From an uncultured Clostridia bacterium (lineage in GTDB: Bacteria; Bacillota; Clostridia; Christensenellales; QALW01): 64,000 bases of DNA. A model generated the notes under the pieces. It was not told the DNA's origin and made no database searches. It saw nothing but the letters and a program-made list of their open reading frames with translations. Location of the stretch: assembly GCA_934465535.1 (NCBI GenBank), contig CAKSKV010000003.1, positions 62,001 through 126,000 on the forward strand, given 5' to 3'. The position numbers were made by a program, and so were the translations under genes. This document shows, in pieces, positions 17,266-26,760 of the stretch (position 1 is its first letter; each line of letters starts with the position of its first letter).

Positions 17266-18534
17266 TTACTGTTCGGTGTTGTTTATTTCCTCCACCGATT
17301 TGCATACGGAATGCTTTATCGGATCCCAGCCTATGCTGCGGAAGCGCAGCAGCGCCCATACCGACACCGGTATGTAGGTCATCATAAACAGCGGGAAGGT
17401 AAAGGTGTAAAGTATCTTGTCCAGCGCGGGGCATTTTATATTCTTCCACTCCGTTACGGTGGTAATAAGCCCTATTACATATATAAGCCCGTAGCATTTA
17501 AGCAGCGTGGCGCAGGCGCTCATAAGCGCAATGGGCAGCAGCTCCGCACGGTTTACCGAAACAAGCGCGTTTATGAACTCGGTAAGGTGGCAGCATATGC
17601 TCAAAAGGGTAAGAAACAGCGCGGGGAATATGGTCATAAGCATATCATAGCAGGCAAAGCTGCCCCGGCGGAAAATGTTGTTTGCAAGCTCCTTGCCGTA
17701 GTTTCCCAGCACCTGATAGAACCCCTTGCTCCAGCGCAGCCGCTGCACCCAGGACTGACGGAAGGTCTCCGGCTGCTCGTCATAAAGCATTGAGCCCGCG
17801 GAATAGCCCACCCGTTCGCCGTGAATTATGCTGTCGCTTGTGAACTCTATATCCTCCGTAAGCAAATGGTGCTTCCAGCCGTTGTTTTTGCGGATGATGT
17901 CCGTGTGCACCATAAAGCCCGTACCGCTTATTGCGCAGCTGGTTCCCAGGCTCATTCTGGCTTCGTTAAGATATTTTGATTCCCGGATAAACCACAGCGA
18001 ATAGCCCGCGCTTATCCAGTTTGTGTTGTAATTCTTGCTGTTGCGGTAGCTTGTAATTATACGGAAGCCCTGATCGAAAACATTGTTCATCTGGGTTATG
18101 TAATCGGGCGCAAGCACATTGTCGGCATCCAGCACAAGGAAGCCCTCGCACGGCGTGCCCTCGGCAAGCAGACGCTTGAAAAGGAAATCCAGCGCATAGC
18201 CCTTGCCGATATGCTCCATATCATTGCGCTCCAGCACTCTGGCTCCGGCCGCGCGCGAAACGGCTGCCGTAGCATCGGTGCAGTTGTCCGCCACTACAAA
18301 TACTTCCAATAGTTCCTGCGGATAATCCTGCGCCTTTACGCTGGCAAGCAGCTGCCCTATAACATTTTCCTCGTTGCGGGCGCATATAACCACACCGAAA
18401 CGATGCTTGCGGCTCGCCATGGGCGCGCGCGCGGGTTTTTTAACCAGCATATACGCAAGGTAGAACAGCTGATATGCGTAGCAGGTTATAAAAAGCACCG
18501 CAAGTATCTGCTCTATAACATATATGGTTTTCAA
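17266..18534 (-). CDS. Membrane glycosyltransferase, family 2
   Basis: A 422-residue protein from a TTG at 18532-18534, chosen because AAGGAG lies eight bases upstream. An N-terminal membrane helix is followed by a GT-A domain with VICARNEEN, the DAD metal-binding motif (LDADNVL), TED (LLTEDIEFT) and Q-x2-RW (QRLRWSKG). These are the D,DxD,TED,QxxRW set of processive cellulose/hyaluronan-synthase-like enzymes. Three to four C-terminal membrane helices would form a conduit. The product (an extracellular polysaccharide or glycolipid) cannot be told. No PilZ domain or partner genes are seen; it has its own promoter and a long leader. Confidence 0.88.
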   Translation of the reverse strand: MKTIYVIEQILAVLFITCYAYQLFYLAYMLVKKPARAPMASRKHRFGVVICARNEENVIGQLLASVKAQDYPQELLEVFVVADNCTDATAAVSRAAGARVLERNDMEHIGKGYALDFLFKRLLAEGTPCEGFLVLDADNVLAPDYITQMNNVFDQGFRIITSYRNSKNYNTNWISAGYSLWFIRESKYLNEARMSLGTSCAISGTGFMVHTDIIRKNNGWKHHLLTEDIEFTSDSIIHGERVGYSAGSMLYDEQPETFRQSWVQRLRWSKGFYQVLGNYGKELANNIFRRGSFACYDMLMTIFPALFLTLLSICCHLTEFINALVSVNRAELLPIALMSACATLLKCYGLIYVIGLITTVTEWKNIKCPALDKILYTFTFPLFMMTYIPVSVWALLRFRSIGWDPIKHSVCKSVEEINNTEQ

Positions 18535-18868
18535 ATGACATTCTCCTTTTTTCTTCCGCGGCAGAACGCCCTTGCCCTGTCCGGAATTCCTGCACGCCGC
18601 CGCTTTATTGCCGCTTGCGCGCACGCTTTTTTATCATGCTCTCCCGCTTTTTCGCAATAGGTGCAGCACCGACCGCAAAAACAACCGTACGGATATGCCG
18701 CGGGACAATCGCATGCATTATATCACTATTTTTATATTTGTAAAATGTTTTTACGATAAATATGTCGTTTGTAATGCATTTTATCCCGTCGAAATGAACG
18801 ATTTTCTGCAATATACAGCATTATACGGCGGAATTTGCATATTTGCGTGCATATAAGCCTGCCTGCAC
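18535..18868 (-). other. Intergenic stretch: leader of the glycosyltransferase gene
   Basis: It contains the promoter at 18717-18744 and about 175 bases of untranslated leader. I found no riboswitch or terminator fold in it. A ten-codon basic reading frame (MIKKRARKRQ) with a weak ribosome site lies in the leader, too little to call a gene. Confidence 0.5.
18717..18744 (-). promoter_or_regulatory. Sigma-A promoter of the glycosyltransferase gene
   Basis: Minus strand TTTACA (18739-18744), 16-base spacer, TATAAT (18717-18722), in an AT-rich patch. The start site would be about 175 bases before the TTG start codon. Confidence 0.75.
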
Positions 18869-20254
18869 TTATTTTTTCTCCAGCTTCGTGCCTTCCTTTG
18901 TATCCAGCACATTATAGCCCATCTGCAGCAGCCTGTCCCTCAGCTGATCCGACAGCGCCCAGTCCTTGTTTTTGCGCGCCTGATTGCGCTCCTGTGCAAG
19001 CTGCTGCGCCTCGGGCTCTATCTCCTGCGGCTTATCCAGCTTCTGTTCGCACTTATCAATGTCCAGCGCCAGAATCTTGTCCATTTCCAGCATGGCTTCA
19101 TATATCCTGCGGCTCTTGTGCGGATTGCGCGCCAGCTTCCACAGTATTCCCAGCGCCTTGGGCGCGTTCAGGTCGTCCGATATCGCCTCAAAGAACTCGT
19201 TAAGCGCCTCCTTGGCCGCAGGCTCCTCGCCGTCGTCCCCCTTTGAATGGGCAAGCGCACTCTCCAGCAGCCGCGTATAGCTCACCGCCGCGCCCTCCAT
19301 AGCCTCCCATGTGAAGTTCATCTTGTTGCGGTAATGCGAATTAAGGCAGAAATAGCGGAACGCCAGTGGATCAAAGCCCTTTGCACGCAGATCCGACACC
19401 GTATAGGTGTTGCCCAGGCTCTTGCTCATCTTGCCCCCGTTTACCATCATGAACTCCCCGTGCATCCAGTAATGCACGGACGGATGCCCAAGCAGCGCCT
19501 CGGTCTGGGCAATTTCGTTTTCGTGATGCACCGGTATATGGTCAACGCCGCCGGTGTGAATGTCAAAATCCTCACCCAAATACTTAAGGCTCATGGCGGA
19601 GCACTCTATGTGCCAGCCGGGATATCCCATTCCCCACGGGCTTTCCCACTGCATTATGTGCTCCTTGGGAGCCTTTTTCCACAGCGCAAAATCCGCCGGA
19701 TGCCGCTTTTCGCTGTTTACCTCCACGCGCGCGCCCGCCTTCTGATCCTCCAGCTTAAGGTCGGAAAGCTGACCGTAGCGGCCGTATTTCATTATGTCAA
19801 AATATATGCCGTCGCTGGTTTCGTAGCCGTAGCCCTTTTTCACCAGCTTCTCCACAAAGTCTATCATTTCCTTTATATGATCGGTGGCCTTGGGGGTAAG
19901 CGTGGGTCTTTTGATATTCAGCGCCGCAATATCTTCAAAAAACACCTTTGTGTAATATTCCGCTATCTCGTAGGGGCTTTTCTGCTGCTCGCGGGAGGCC
20001 TTTTCCATTTTGTCCTCCCCCGCATCCGCATCGCTTACAAGGTGTCCCACATCGGTAATGTTCATAACGCTTTTTACCTTGTAGCCCTCATGCTCAAGGG
20101 CGCGGCGCAGAATATCCATAAAAACATATGTGCGCAGGTTTCCTATGTGCGCATAATTATACACCGTCGGTCCGCAGGAATACATTCCTATCTTCCCCGC
20201 GCATACCGGCACCAGCTCCTCTTTTTTCTTATGAAGAGTATTGTAAACTATCAT
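18869..20254 (-). CDS. cysS: Cysteinyl-tRNA synthetase
   Basis: A 461-residue class I synthetase. Seen: Cys27 of the zinc site, the HIGN form of HIGH at 36-39 (as in many CysRS), WHIECSAMS and HTGGVDHIPVHHENE in the catalytic domain, KMSKSLGN, and a C-terminal DALR-type helical domain. It charges tRNA-Cys. It lies 104 bases after cysE on the same strand, and both lie behind the cysteine T-box, so cysteine supply and its tRNA charging are probably controlled together. Confidence 0.97.
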   Translation of the reverse strand: MIVYNTLHKKKEELVPVCAGKIGMYSCGPTVYNYAHIGNLRTYVFMDILRRALEHEGYKVKSVMNITDVGHLVSDADAGEDKMEKASREQQKSPYEIAEYYTKVFFEDIAALNIKRPTLTPKATDHIKEMIDFVEKLVKKGYGYETSDGIYFDIMKYGRYGQLSDLKLEDQKAGARVEVNSEKRHPADFALWKKAPKEHIMQWESPWGMGYPGWHIECSAMSLKYLGEDFDIHTGGVDHIPVHHENEIAQTEALLGHPSVHYWMHGEFMMVNGGKMSKSLGNTYTVSDLRAKGFDPLAFRYFCLNSHYRNKMNFTWEAMEGAAVSYTRLLESALAHSKGDDGEEPAAKEALNEFFEAISDDLNAPKALGILWKLARNPHKSRRIYEAMLEMDKILALDIDKCEQKLDKPQEIEPEAQQLAQERNQARKNKDWALSDQLRDRLLQMGYNVLDTKEGTKLEKK

Positions 20255-20358
20255 TTTTCTTCCTTTCCGCGCTTAAAAGCGCAGCGTTTTATCGTTTGTT
20301 TCGGTAATTTTCCGATTGTATTTTTCTCTGCTTTCCCTCAAAGCCGCATTTGGTGCAT

Positions 20359-21018
20359 TTATTCTTCCGTCTTCGATGCCGCCGCTTCCGTCTCATCCCG
20401 TGCGACCCGGCGCTCCAGCTCCCCTATGCGCGAGCACAGACGCTGGAATTCCTCCTTTATGGGGTCGGGCAGACGCTGATCCATGCTTGCGCAGTCCACC
20501 CGCACATTGTCCCGGCGCACCACTCTGCCGGGCACGCCCACCACGGTGCTGTTGGGCGGAACCTCCGAAAGCACCACCGCGCCTGCGCCTATCTTGCTGT
20601 TGTCCCCCACCTTGAACGGCCCCAGTACCTTTGCACCGGCGGATACCATAACATTGTCGCCCAGTGTCGGGTGCCTTTTCCCGGTGTCCTTTCCCGTGCC
20701 GCCCAGCGTAGCGTTCTGAAATATGGAGCAGTTTTTGCCTATTACCGTGGTCTCGCCTATTACCACACCGGTTCCGTGATCTATAAAAAAGCCCTCGCCT
20801 ATCTCCGCGCCGGGGTGTATGTCTATGCCGGTCAGCCTCCGCGTGCGCTCGCTTATCATGCGCGCAATAAGACGCATTCCGTGTTTATAGAAAAAGTGCG
20901 CTCTGCGATGCCGGCGTACCGCACGGTAGCCCGGGCAGCACAGCACCGCCTCAAGGCGCGATCTTGTAGCCGGATCCCTGTCCAGCACAGCCTGCATATC
21001 GGCTTTTCTGTGTTTCAA
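20359..21018 (-). CDS. cysE: Serine O-acetyltransferase
   Basis: A 219-residue CysE, the first step of cysteine synthesis (serine plus acetyl-CoA to O-acetylserine), read from a TTG. Helical N-terminus, then left-handed beta-helix hexapeptide repeats with GIDIHPGAEIGEGFFIDHGTG (catalytic His), VIGETTVIGKN, GKRHPTLGDNVMV and VVGVPGRVV. The last 45 or so residues are acidic and helical. It belongs to the shorter Gram-positive type. Position and T-box support the assignment. Confidence 0.95.
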   Translation of the reverse strand: MKHRKADMQAVLDRDPATRSRLEAVLCCPGYRAVRRHRRAHFFYKHGMRLIARMISERTRRLTGIDIHPGAEIGEGFFIDHGTGVVIGETTVIGKNCSIFQNATLGGTGKDTGKRHPTLGDNVMVSAGAKVLGPFKVGDNSKIGAGAVVLSEVPPNSTVVGVPGRVVRRDNVRVDCASMDQRLPDPIKEEFQRLCSRIGELERRVARDETEAAASKTEE

Positions 21019-21151
21019 AATTATCCGTTCCTTCCGCTTTTATATAAATTGCAATATAAATTGCTTGTGCCGTCTCCCCGCTTTGCCCCTTAAGGCCGAA
21101 AAAACGGGAAGGACGCCCTTTTGCATTGCCGTTATCACCGCCGAAAAAATC

Positions 21152-21401
21152 AAAAAAGCCCGCCTCATTAAAGAGACGGGCTTGCCCGCGGTTCCACTCT
21201 CCTTGACCCCTGCCGCTAAGCAGGCGTCCGCTTGATGCCCATAACGGCGGCTGCCGTGCGGAACTAACGCCCCGCCCGCTCCTCCGGCGCACGGCCTGCA
21301 GCCCCGCCCCCGCTCTTTCACCCATGCAAGCGGTTCTCTTTGCGGCGGCACCCGCGGCCCTCCGGTATCAACGCTTAATATATAAGGCCTTCAGCCTCTT
21401 T
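21152..21401 (-). promoter_or_regulatory. T-box riboswitch, cysteine specific, upstream of cysE-cysS
   Basis: The T-box sequence AGAGTGGAACCGCGG (minus strand, about 21186-21200) is followed at once by a terminator, AAGCCCGTCTC-TTTAAT-GAGGCGGGCTT with a T-run (21153-21182). The TGGA in the T-box would pair with the UCCA end of a tRNA with discriminator U, as in tRNA-Cys. A TGC triplet followed by A at 21298-21300 is the candidate specifier codon. Uncharged tRNA-Cys would prevent termination. Confidence 0.88.
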
Positions 21402-21407
21402 ATATTC

Positions 21408-21436
21408 ATTATATACTCTGTACTGTTTTTTTGCAA
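21408..21436 (-). promoter_or_regulatory. Sigma-A promoter of the cysE-cysS T-box leader
   Basis: Minus strand TTGCAA (21431-21436), 17-base spacer, TATAAT (21408-21413), placing the RNA start close to 21401. Confidence 0.82.
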
Positions 21437-21515
21437 CAAAAATATTGCTTTCGCCCCTAAAGGCGCTGCACGCGCCCCCGATGCGCGCCCGATGCATGTA
21501 CGCCCGGCGGCTTTT

Positions 21516-24338
21516 CTACTGCCCCGCCTTCATTGCGGATACCATATCCACGGAGGTTATCCTTCTGCGCATAAAGGCATCCACCGCCAGCGTGAAAAGC
21601 ACCGTCATAAGCGCCGACAGCACATAGCTCAGCCACCCTATGCTGCGCCCGAACATTACGGCGTCCACCTCCGCCGTGCGCACCACGAAGGAATGCAGGA
21701 ATATTCCCAGCACCGTTCCCACGGCTATTCCCATAAAACACATCACAATGTTTTCGCGAAATACATACGCGCCCATCTCACGCTCCGTAAAGCCCAGCAC
21801 CTTAAGAGTGGCAAGCTCCTTCTGCCGCTCGCATATATTTATATTGGTAAGGTTATAAAGCACTATCACCGCCAGCAGCCCCGCAGATATTATAAGCACC
21901 GCCACTATGCTGTCCATGCTCTTTACGGTGTTGGAAAAGCTCTCCTTTATGGTGTCGGAAAAGCGCACCAGCATAACTCCCCTGCCCGAAAGCAGCTCCC
22001 TGCCCAATTCATCACGGAATTCCTTTGTGTGCTGCGCCGTGCCGGCAAATATAACATTGTAGTCCGGCTCGCCGAACAGGCTTTTATAAAGCTCCGGGCC
22101 TATAAATATCTGCCCCGCCAGATAGTTTTCGCATATGCCGGTAACCGTCAGCTCCCGCTGGCTTCCGTCCGGCGCGGTAAGAAGCACGCTGTCCCCTTCC
22201 GCACAGCCTATTATCCCCGCCAGCTTTTCGGTAAGCACCGCGGAATTCTCCCCGAACTCTATCGCCTTTCCGGTTTTTCGGTTTCTGAGCGTTATCTGCT
22301 CCGTAAGGGCCGCACAGTCGCGCGGCACCGTCACCGTAACGCTCTGACGCACGCCGTTTTTCTCCACCTTGCCGCTGCCGCTGAGCGTACGCACATATCC
22401 CGTTATCAAATCCCTGTTTTCCAGAATGTCCGCCGCCTTGTCAATATCCCCGCCGCTTAAAAAAGCCGCCGTAAGATTATATCGGTATATCTGCCCGAAC
22501 TGCAGATCCACGATATCATGTATGGAATCCCGCAGCCCGAAGCCCGTAAGCAGCAGCGCACAGCAGCCCGCTATCCCCAGCACCGTCATAAGCAAGCGCT
22601 TTTTATAGCGGAAAATGTTCCTCGCCGCCACCTTGCGGCTGAAATTCATGTGCTTCCAAAGCGGAGTGCGCTCAAGCAGTATGCGCTTGCCGGGCTGCGG
22701 CGCCTTCTGACGCATAAGCTCCCCCGGCTTTTCCGCCAGCTGCCCCCAGCAGGCGCACATTGTCGCCCCCGAGGTCACCGCCACCGCTATAAGCACAATA
22801 ATAACCGCATATCCGGGATAGAACACGCACATGGTGCGGGGCAGAGTATACATCATTCCGTATGCCCCGCCGATAACCGCGGGCAGGGTGTAAAAGCCCA
22901 CCGTCACCCCCACTATGCCGCCCGTAAGCCCCGCAAGCACGGCATAGGAAACATAATAAAACGCTATCGCGCCCTCGGAATACCCTAACGCCTTCAGCGT
23001 GCCCGTCTGCGTGCGCTCCTCCTCCACCATGCGCGTCATCGTGGTAAGGGCCACAAGCGCCGCCACCATAAAGAAGAAGACGGGGAATACCTTGGCTATC
23101 GCCGCCACCTTCTCGGAATTGCTCTTATAGCTGGAAAAGGACACCGTGTCCGCCCTGTCCGTAATGCTCCACGCTATCTCCGGAATGCTCACCTGCCCCG
23201 CCTTTTCCTCAAGCTCCGCCTCTGCCTGCGCCAGCTTGTCCAGCGCCTCCTTTTTCTTTTCCTCCAGCTCCTTTTGGGCGCTTTCCAGCCGGGAAACCTG
23301 CTTTTTTATCTCCTTTTCCCGCTCATCCAGCTCCGCCATGGCCTGTGCATACTGCTGCGGGCTGAGCACATCCTTCATGCCCTCTATCGCCGCACGCTTT
23401 TTTCCCACCTGCTCAAGCCCCTGCCGTATAAGCCCGTAGCCCGAATCTATTTCGTCCTGCGCCTGCCCCAGCTGCGCCTCCGCCTCGCGGCGCTTCTGCG
23501 CAAGCTCCTTGCGCGCCTTGTCTATCTGCCCGTTTATCTCCTTAAGCATCGCCTCCCGCTTGCGCGCATTTTCCTTTTGGCCGTATTGCTTAAGCTGCTC
23601 CTTTGCCGCGTTTACAACGCTCTGATATTCTTCTCCGAAGGAATTGTACTCCTCCGCCCCCTTCACCGTCAGAAAAAGGCAGTCGTATTTCTCCTTTGTA
23701 AAGGCGGAATACGGCACATACAGTATTATGCTCACCGCTCCCGTTCCCTCGCGGCTGGGCTCGCTTTCCACCGACATATACATGGGAGTGCGCACCGTCC
23801 CCGATATCCGAAGGCTTGTAAAGCCCAGGGTGTCCGATATGCTGTCGTAATCCGATGTATCCTGGGACAGCTCCAGCACATCCCCTTTGGCGGCATGCTC
23901 GGAATAGCCGTTGGGAAAGGCGGCAAGACATTCCCCCTGCTGCGGATAATCCCCCTCCAGCAGCTCAAAGCCGTTCAGCCGGCTTTCTCCCTCGCCCACG
24001 GGCATACCGTAAATACGCACCGTCGCCGTGCCGTTTTTTGTCTTTACCACCGCGTCCTTCACAAACGCCGGCATAACCTCCTTTACATATTCCGGCTCCC
24101 CGGCGGCGCGCACCTCCCCGTCGTCAAAGCCGAAAACATAATCCTGAAGGCATATATCAAACATCCTGTTGTTTTTATAATATGTATCCGCCGTAAGCTG
24201 CATATCCGGTGTGGTGGCAAGCAGACCCGCAAGAAAGCCCACCCCCACCGTGATTATTGCAAGAATGGATAAAAACCTTGTGCGGGTGCCGCGCAGCCCC
24301 CTGAGCATAAGCCTGCGGTAATTTCTTTTTATCACCAT
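21516..24338 (-). CDS. ABC transporter permease, FtsX/MacB type, with coiled coil
   Basis: A 940-residue integral membrane protein. An N-terminal helix (about 21-41) precedes a periplasmic-type MacB domain. A long coiled coil follows (about 255-375, rich in E/K/Q, e.g. LEEKKKEALDKLAQAEAELEE). There are then two FtsX-type three-helix modules (about 405-560 and 825-935) with the KALGYSEGAI and KVLGFTEREM turns typical of the family. Its start overlaps the ATPase stop by seven bases. Homologues export lipids, peptides or antibiotics or act mechanically; the cargo here is unknown. Confidence 0.88.
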   Translation of the reverse strand: MVIKRNYRRLMLRGLRGTRTRFLSILAIITVGVGFLAGLLATTPDMQLTADTYYKNNRMFDICLQDYVFGFDDGEVRAAGEPEYVKEVMPAFVKDAVVKTKNGTATVRIYGMPVGEGESRLNGFELLEGDYPQQGECLAAFPNGYSEHAAKGDVLELSQDTSDYDSISDTLGFTSLRISGTVRTPMYMSVESEPSREGTGAVSIILYVPYSAFTKEKYDCLFLTVKGAEEYNSFGEEYQSVVNAAKEQLKQYGQKENARKREAMLKEINGQIDKARKELAQKRREAEAQLGQAQDEIDSGYGLIRQGLEQVGKKRAAIEGMKDVLSPQQYAQAMAELDEREKEIKKQVSRLESAQKELEEKKKEALDKLAQAEAELEEKAGQVSIPEIAWSITDRADTVSFSSYKSNSEKVAAIAKVFPVFFFMVAALVALTTMTRMVEEERTQTGTLKALGYSEGAIAFYYVSYAVLAGLTGGIVGVTVGFYTLPAVIGGAYGMMYTLPRTMCVFYPGYAVIIVLIAVAVTSGATMCACWGQLAEKPGELMRQKAPQPGKRILLERTPLWKHMNFSRKVAARNIFRYKKRLLMTVLGIAGCCALLLTGFGLRDSIHDIVDLQFGQIYRYNLTAAFLSGGDIDKAADILENRDLITGYVRTLSGSGKVEKNGVRQSVTVTVPRDCAALTEQITLRNRKTGKAIEFGENSAVLTEKLAGIIGCAEGDSVLLTAPDGSQRELTVTGICENYLAGQIFIGPELYKSLFGEPDYNVIFAGTAQHTKEFRDELGRELLSGRGVMLVRFSDTIKESFSNTVKSMDSIVAVLIISAGLLAVIVLYNLTNINICERQKELATLKVLGFTEREMGAYVFRENIVMCFMGIAVGTVLGIFLHSFVVRTAEVDAVMFGRSIGWLSYVLSALMTVLFTLAVDAFMRRRITSVDMVSAMKAGQ

Positions 24339-25033
24339 TCTATCTCCTCCACCGGCACGGGCGAAGAGTTCACCTCCACCGATGCCACCGCGCCGTTGCG
24401 CACCCTTACCACCCGGTCCGCCATTGCGGTAAGCGCCGCGTTATGGGTTATCACAATTACCGTCTTGCCCGTATCCCGGCAGGTGTCCTGAAGCAGCGCC
24501 AGTACATTTTTGCCCGTCTGATAGTCCAGCGCTCCCGTAGGCTCGTCGCACAGCACGATCTTGGGGTTTTTCGCCAGCGCCCGCGCAATCGCCACGCGCT
24601 GCTGCTCCCCGCCGGAAAGCTGCGCCGGGAAATTGTTCATCCGCTCTCCCAGCCCCACCTTGCGCAGAGTCTGCTCCGCATCCAGCGGCTCCCTGCATAT
24701 CTCGGAGGCCAGCTCCACATTCTCCAGCGCCGTCAGGTTCTGCACCAGGTTATAAAACTGAAACACAAAGCCCACATCGTATCTTCTGTACGCCGTAAGC
24801 TGCTTTTTATTAAAGGCCGACACCTCCGCGCCGTCCACCGTTATCCTGCCCTCGTCGCAGCTGTCCATTCCGCCCAGCATGTTAAGCAGCGTGGTCTTGC
24901 CTGCGCCGCTGGGCCCCACCACAACGCAGAATTCCCCCTTCTTTACATAAAAGCTTATGCCGTTTGCCGCCGCTATGCGGTTTTGCCCCATGCTGTAATA
25001 CTTATATACCCCGTCAAACTCTATAAATTCCAT
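24332..25033 (-). CDS. ABC transporter ATPase, LolD/MacB type
   Basis: A 233-residue ATP-binding subunit for the permease that overlaps its 3' end. Walker A GPSGAGKTT near 39-47, Q-loop FQFYNLVQNLTALENVELA (the MacB/LolD-type sequence), signature LSGGEQQRVAIARAL, Walker B IVLCDEPTGALD, and switch His in VITHN. GGAGGCGGAT precedes the ATG. No two-component system is next to it, so it is not an obvious BceAB-type pair. Confidence 0.93.
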   Translation of the reverse strand: MEFIEFDGVYKYYSMGQNRIAAANGISFYVKKGEFCVVVGPSGAGKTTLLNMLGGMDSCDEGRITVDGAEVSAFNKKQLTAYRRYDVGFVFQFYNLVQNLTALENVELASEICREPLDAEQTLRKVGLGERMNNFPAQLSGGEQQRVAIARALAKNPKIVLCDEPTGALDYQTGKNVLALLQDTCRDTGKTVIVITHNAALTAMADRVVRVRNGAVASVEVNSSPVPVEEIEW

Positions 25034-25292
25034 ATCCGCCTCCGAAAAAAGCCGCCGTGCCGAAAACGGGCTTCTCCGCGCAGCAAAAAACGCCGCTGCC
25101 CGCCCCTTGCGCCGACTTGCTTCATTATAGCATACTCTCCCGTTTTTTGCACCCCAAACGAACCGGCTTGCGGGCCGTTTGTCGGCAATCCGCCTCTTTT
25201 TGTTCGCGTATGCTCAATATTGTTTTTGAAAATGCATAGAAGACAAATGAAGGATATTAAAAAAGTTTTAATAATCGTCAAAATCCAAAACA
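25034..25292. other. Intergenic stretch between ABC operon and hipBA
   Basis: It contains a perfect AT-rich inverted repeat, ATTAAAA-AAG-TTTTAAT (25256-25272), that could be an operator or weak hairpin. I see no gene and no convincing promoter for the ABC operon. Confidence 0.4.
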
Positions 25293-25346
25293 GCTAATAT
25301 ATTATCTGTAATTGACTTTTATCGTAATTTCAGCTAAAATATTAGC
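25293..25346 (+). promoter_or_regulatory. hipBA promoter with two operator boxes
   Basis: TTGACT (25312-25317), 17-base spacer, TAAAAT (25335-25340). Box 2, GCTAA-AATA-TTAGC (25333-25346), overlaps the -10. Box 1, GCTAATATATTATC (25293-25306), is a near copy lying upstream of the -35. The boxes are 40 bp apart, close to four helical turns, consistent with co-operative binding by the HipB-like repressor and autoregulation. Confidence 0.75.
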
Positions 25347-25363
25347 CGAAGGGAAGTGTCGAT

Positions 25364-25627
25364 ATGAAAACGCCGAAGGAAATACAAAGGGAATTGTCCG
25401 CAAGAGAACGCCGCCTGCGAAAAAAACAAAAAATGACACTGCAGCAGCTTGCAGATGCCTCCGGCGTAAGCTTGGGCTCTGTAAAACGCTTTGAAAGCAG
25501 CGGTGAGATTTCTTTGCAATCCGTTATCAAAATAGCATTCGCTTTGGGCTGCGAAGATGATTTTTCTGCCGTATTTGCAAATAATACGCCTATGTCGATT
25601 GAGGAGATCATAAATGGAGAGATTTAA
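25364..25627 (+). CDS. hipB: HipB-like antitoxin, XRE family
   Basis: An 87-residue helix-turn-helix protein. A basic N-terminus (ERRLRKKQK) leads into an XRE domain (about 22-75: MTLQQLADASGVSLGSVKRFE). GGGAAG precedes the ATG. The last 14 bases overlap hipA. By analogy with HipAB it should bind the upstream boxes and neutralise the kinase. The gene is clearly richer in A and T than the neighbours. Confidence 0.85.
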   Translation: MKTPKEIQRELSARERRLRKKQKMTLQQLADASGVSLGSVKRFESSGEISLQSVIKIAFALGCEDDFSAVFANNTPMSIEEIINGEI

Positions 25628-26753
25628 GGCGCTTGAGGTGTACTTTGACACCCGGAAAGTCGGAACATTAGCAACCTATCAAAACCGAATTACAGCGTTT
25701 GAGTATTCGCAGCAATGGCTGAACAGCGGTTTTTCCATCAGCCCCTTCAGCCTCCCGCTGCAAAAAAAGCTGTTTTTGCCGAAATATGAACCGTTTGATG
25801 GGCTTTATGGCGTATTTGCCGACAGTCTTCCTGACGGATGGGGCAAACTCCTTGTGGATCGGCTTCTGTTACGGGAACAAATGGATCCTCACACGGTCGA
25901 TATGTTAAACCGTCTGGCTATTGTCGGAGAAACCGGAATGGGTGCATTGACCTATCGCCCTGTTCACAAATTACAATCCGAACAAGCGCAATATGACTAT
26001 GACCGAATATCAGAGGAATGTCGGAAAATTTTGGAATCCGAGTATTCGGAAGATTTGGATATGCTTTTTGCATTGGGCGGATCTTCCGGAGGTGCGCGCC
26101 CGAAAATACTGGTCAGAATAGACGGAGAAGATTGGATAGTTAAGTTTCCCGCATCTGTTGACAAAAAAAATATAGGAGAAATCGAGTATCTGTATTCTCT
26201 CTGTGCCAAAAAATGCGGTATTATTATGCCGGAAACGCAGCTGTTTCCCTCTGAACAATGCACAGGATATTTCGGAGTGAAGCGATTTGACAGATGCAAA
26301 ACAACCCAAGGGGATACAAAGCGCATTCACATGATATCAGTGTCGGCTCTTTTGGAGACTTCTCACCGCATTCCGAATCTTGATTATAATAATCTTATGG
26401 CATTGACATTGGAATTAACAAAGAATTATTCAGAAGTTGAAAAAATGTTCCGATTGATGTGCTTTAATGTTTTTGCACACAACAGAGACGATCACTCTAA
26501 AAACTTTTCTTTTATATATGATGCGGAAAACCGAAAATGGTGTGTATCTCCGGCATATGATTTAACCTACAGCAGCTCAATAGGAGGAGAGCACGCAACA
26601 ACGGTAAACGGAAACGGGAAAAATCCTCAGAAAGCCGACCTTTTGGCAGTGGCAGATAAAATCAGTCTTTCCAAAGAAAGAGCAAAAATTATTATCGATC
26701 AAACAGAAACAACCGTCAAAGAGGAGCTCGGCGAAATAGAAAATTTCAAATAA
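25614..26753 (+). CDS. hipA: HipA-like serine/threonine kinase toxin
   Basis: A 379-residue HipA-family kinase. Seen: HipA N-terminal domain (about 5-105) with SLPLQKKLF and FDGLYGVFADSLPDGWG, a glycine-rich loop GGSSGGARPK at 155-164, ATP-contacting Lys177 in WIVKFP, the catalytic loop NRDDHSKNFSF (290-300, Asp292/293), and the metal-binding Asp in PAYDLTYS (Asp316). Family members phosphorylate aminoacyl-tRNA synthetases and arrest growth. It is shorter than E. coli HipA but all kinase motifs are intact. AT-rich codons suggest transfer. Confidence 0.92.
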   Translation: MERFKALEVYFDTRKVGTLATYQNRITAFEYSQQWLNSGFSISPFSLPLQKKLFLPKYEPFDGLYGVFADSLPDGWGKLLVDRLLLREQMDPHTVDMLNRLAIVGETGMGALTYRPVHKLQSEQAQYDYDRISEECRKILESEYSEDLDMLFALGGSSGGARPKILVRIDGEDWIVKFPASVDKKNIGEIEYLYSLCAKKCGIIMPETQLFPSEQCTGYFGVKRFDRCKTTQGDTKRIHMISVSALLETSHRIPNLDYNNLMALTLELTKNYSEVEKMFRLMCFNVFAHNRDDHSKNFSFIYDAENRKWCVSPAYDLTYSSSIGGEHATTVNGNGKNPQKADLLAVADKISLSKERAKIIIDQTETTVKEELGEIENFK

Positions 26754-26760
26754 TATTAAA

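Noticed and set aside
18605..18811. 68-residue frame and a ten-codon basic frame in the glycosyltransferase leader
   Set aside because: The longer frame crosses the promoter at 18717-18744; the short one has only a weak ribosome site. Kept as leader sequence.
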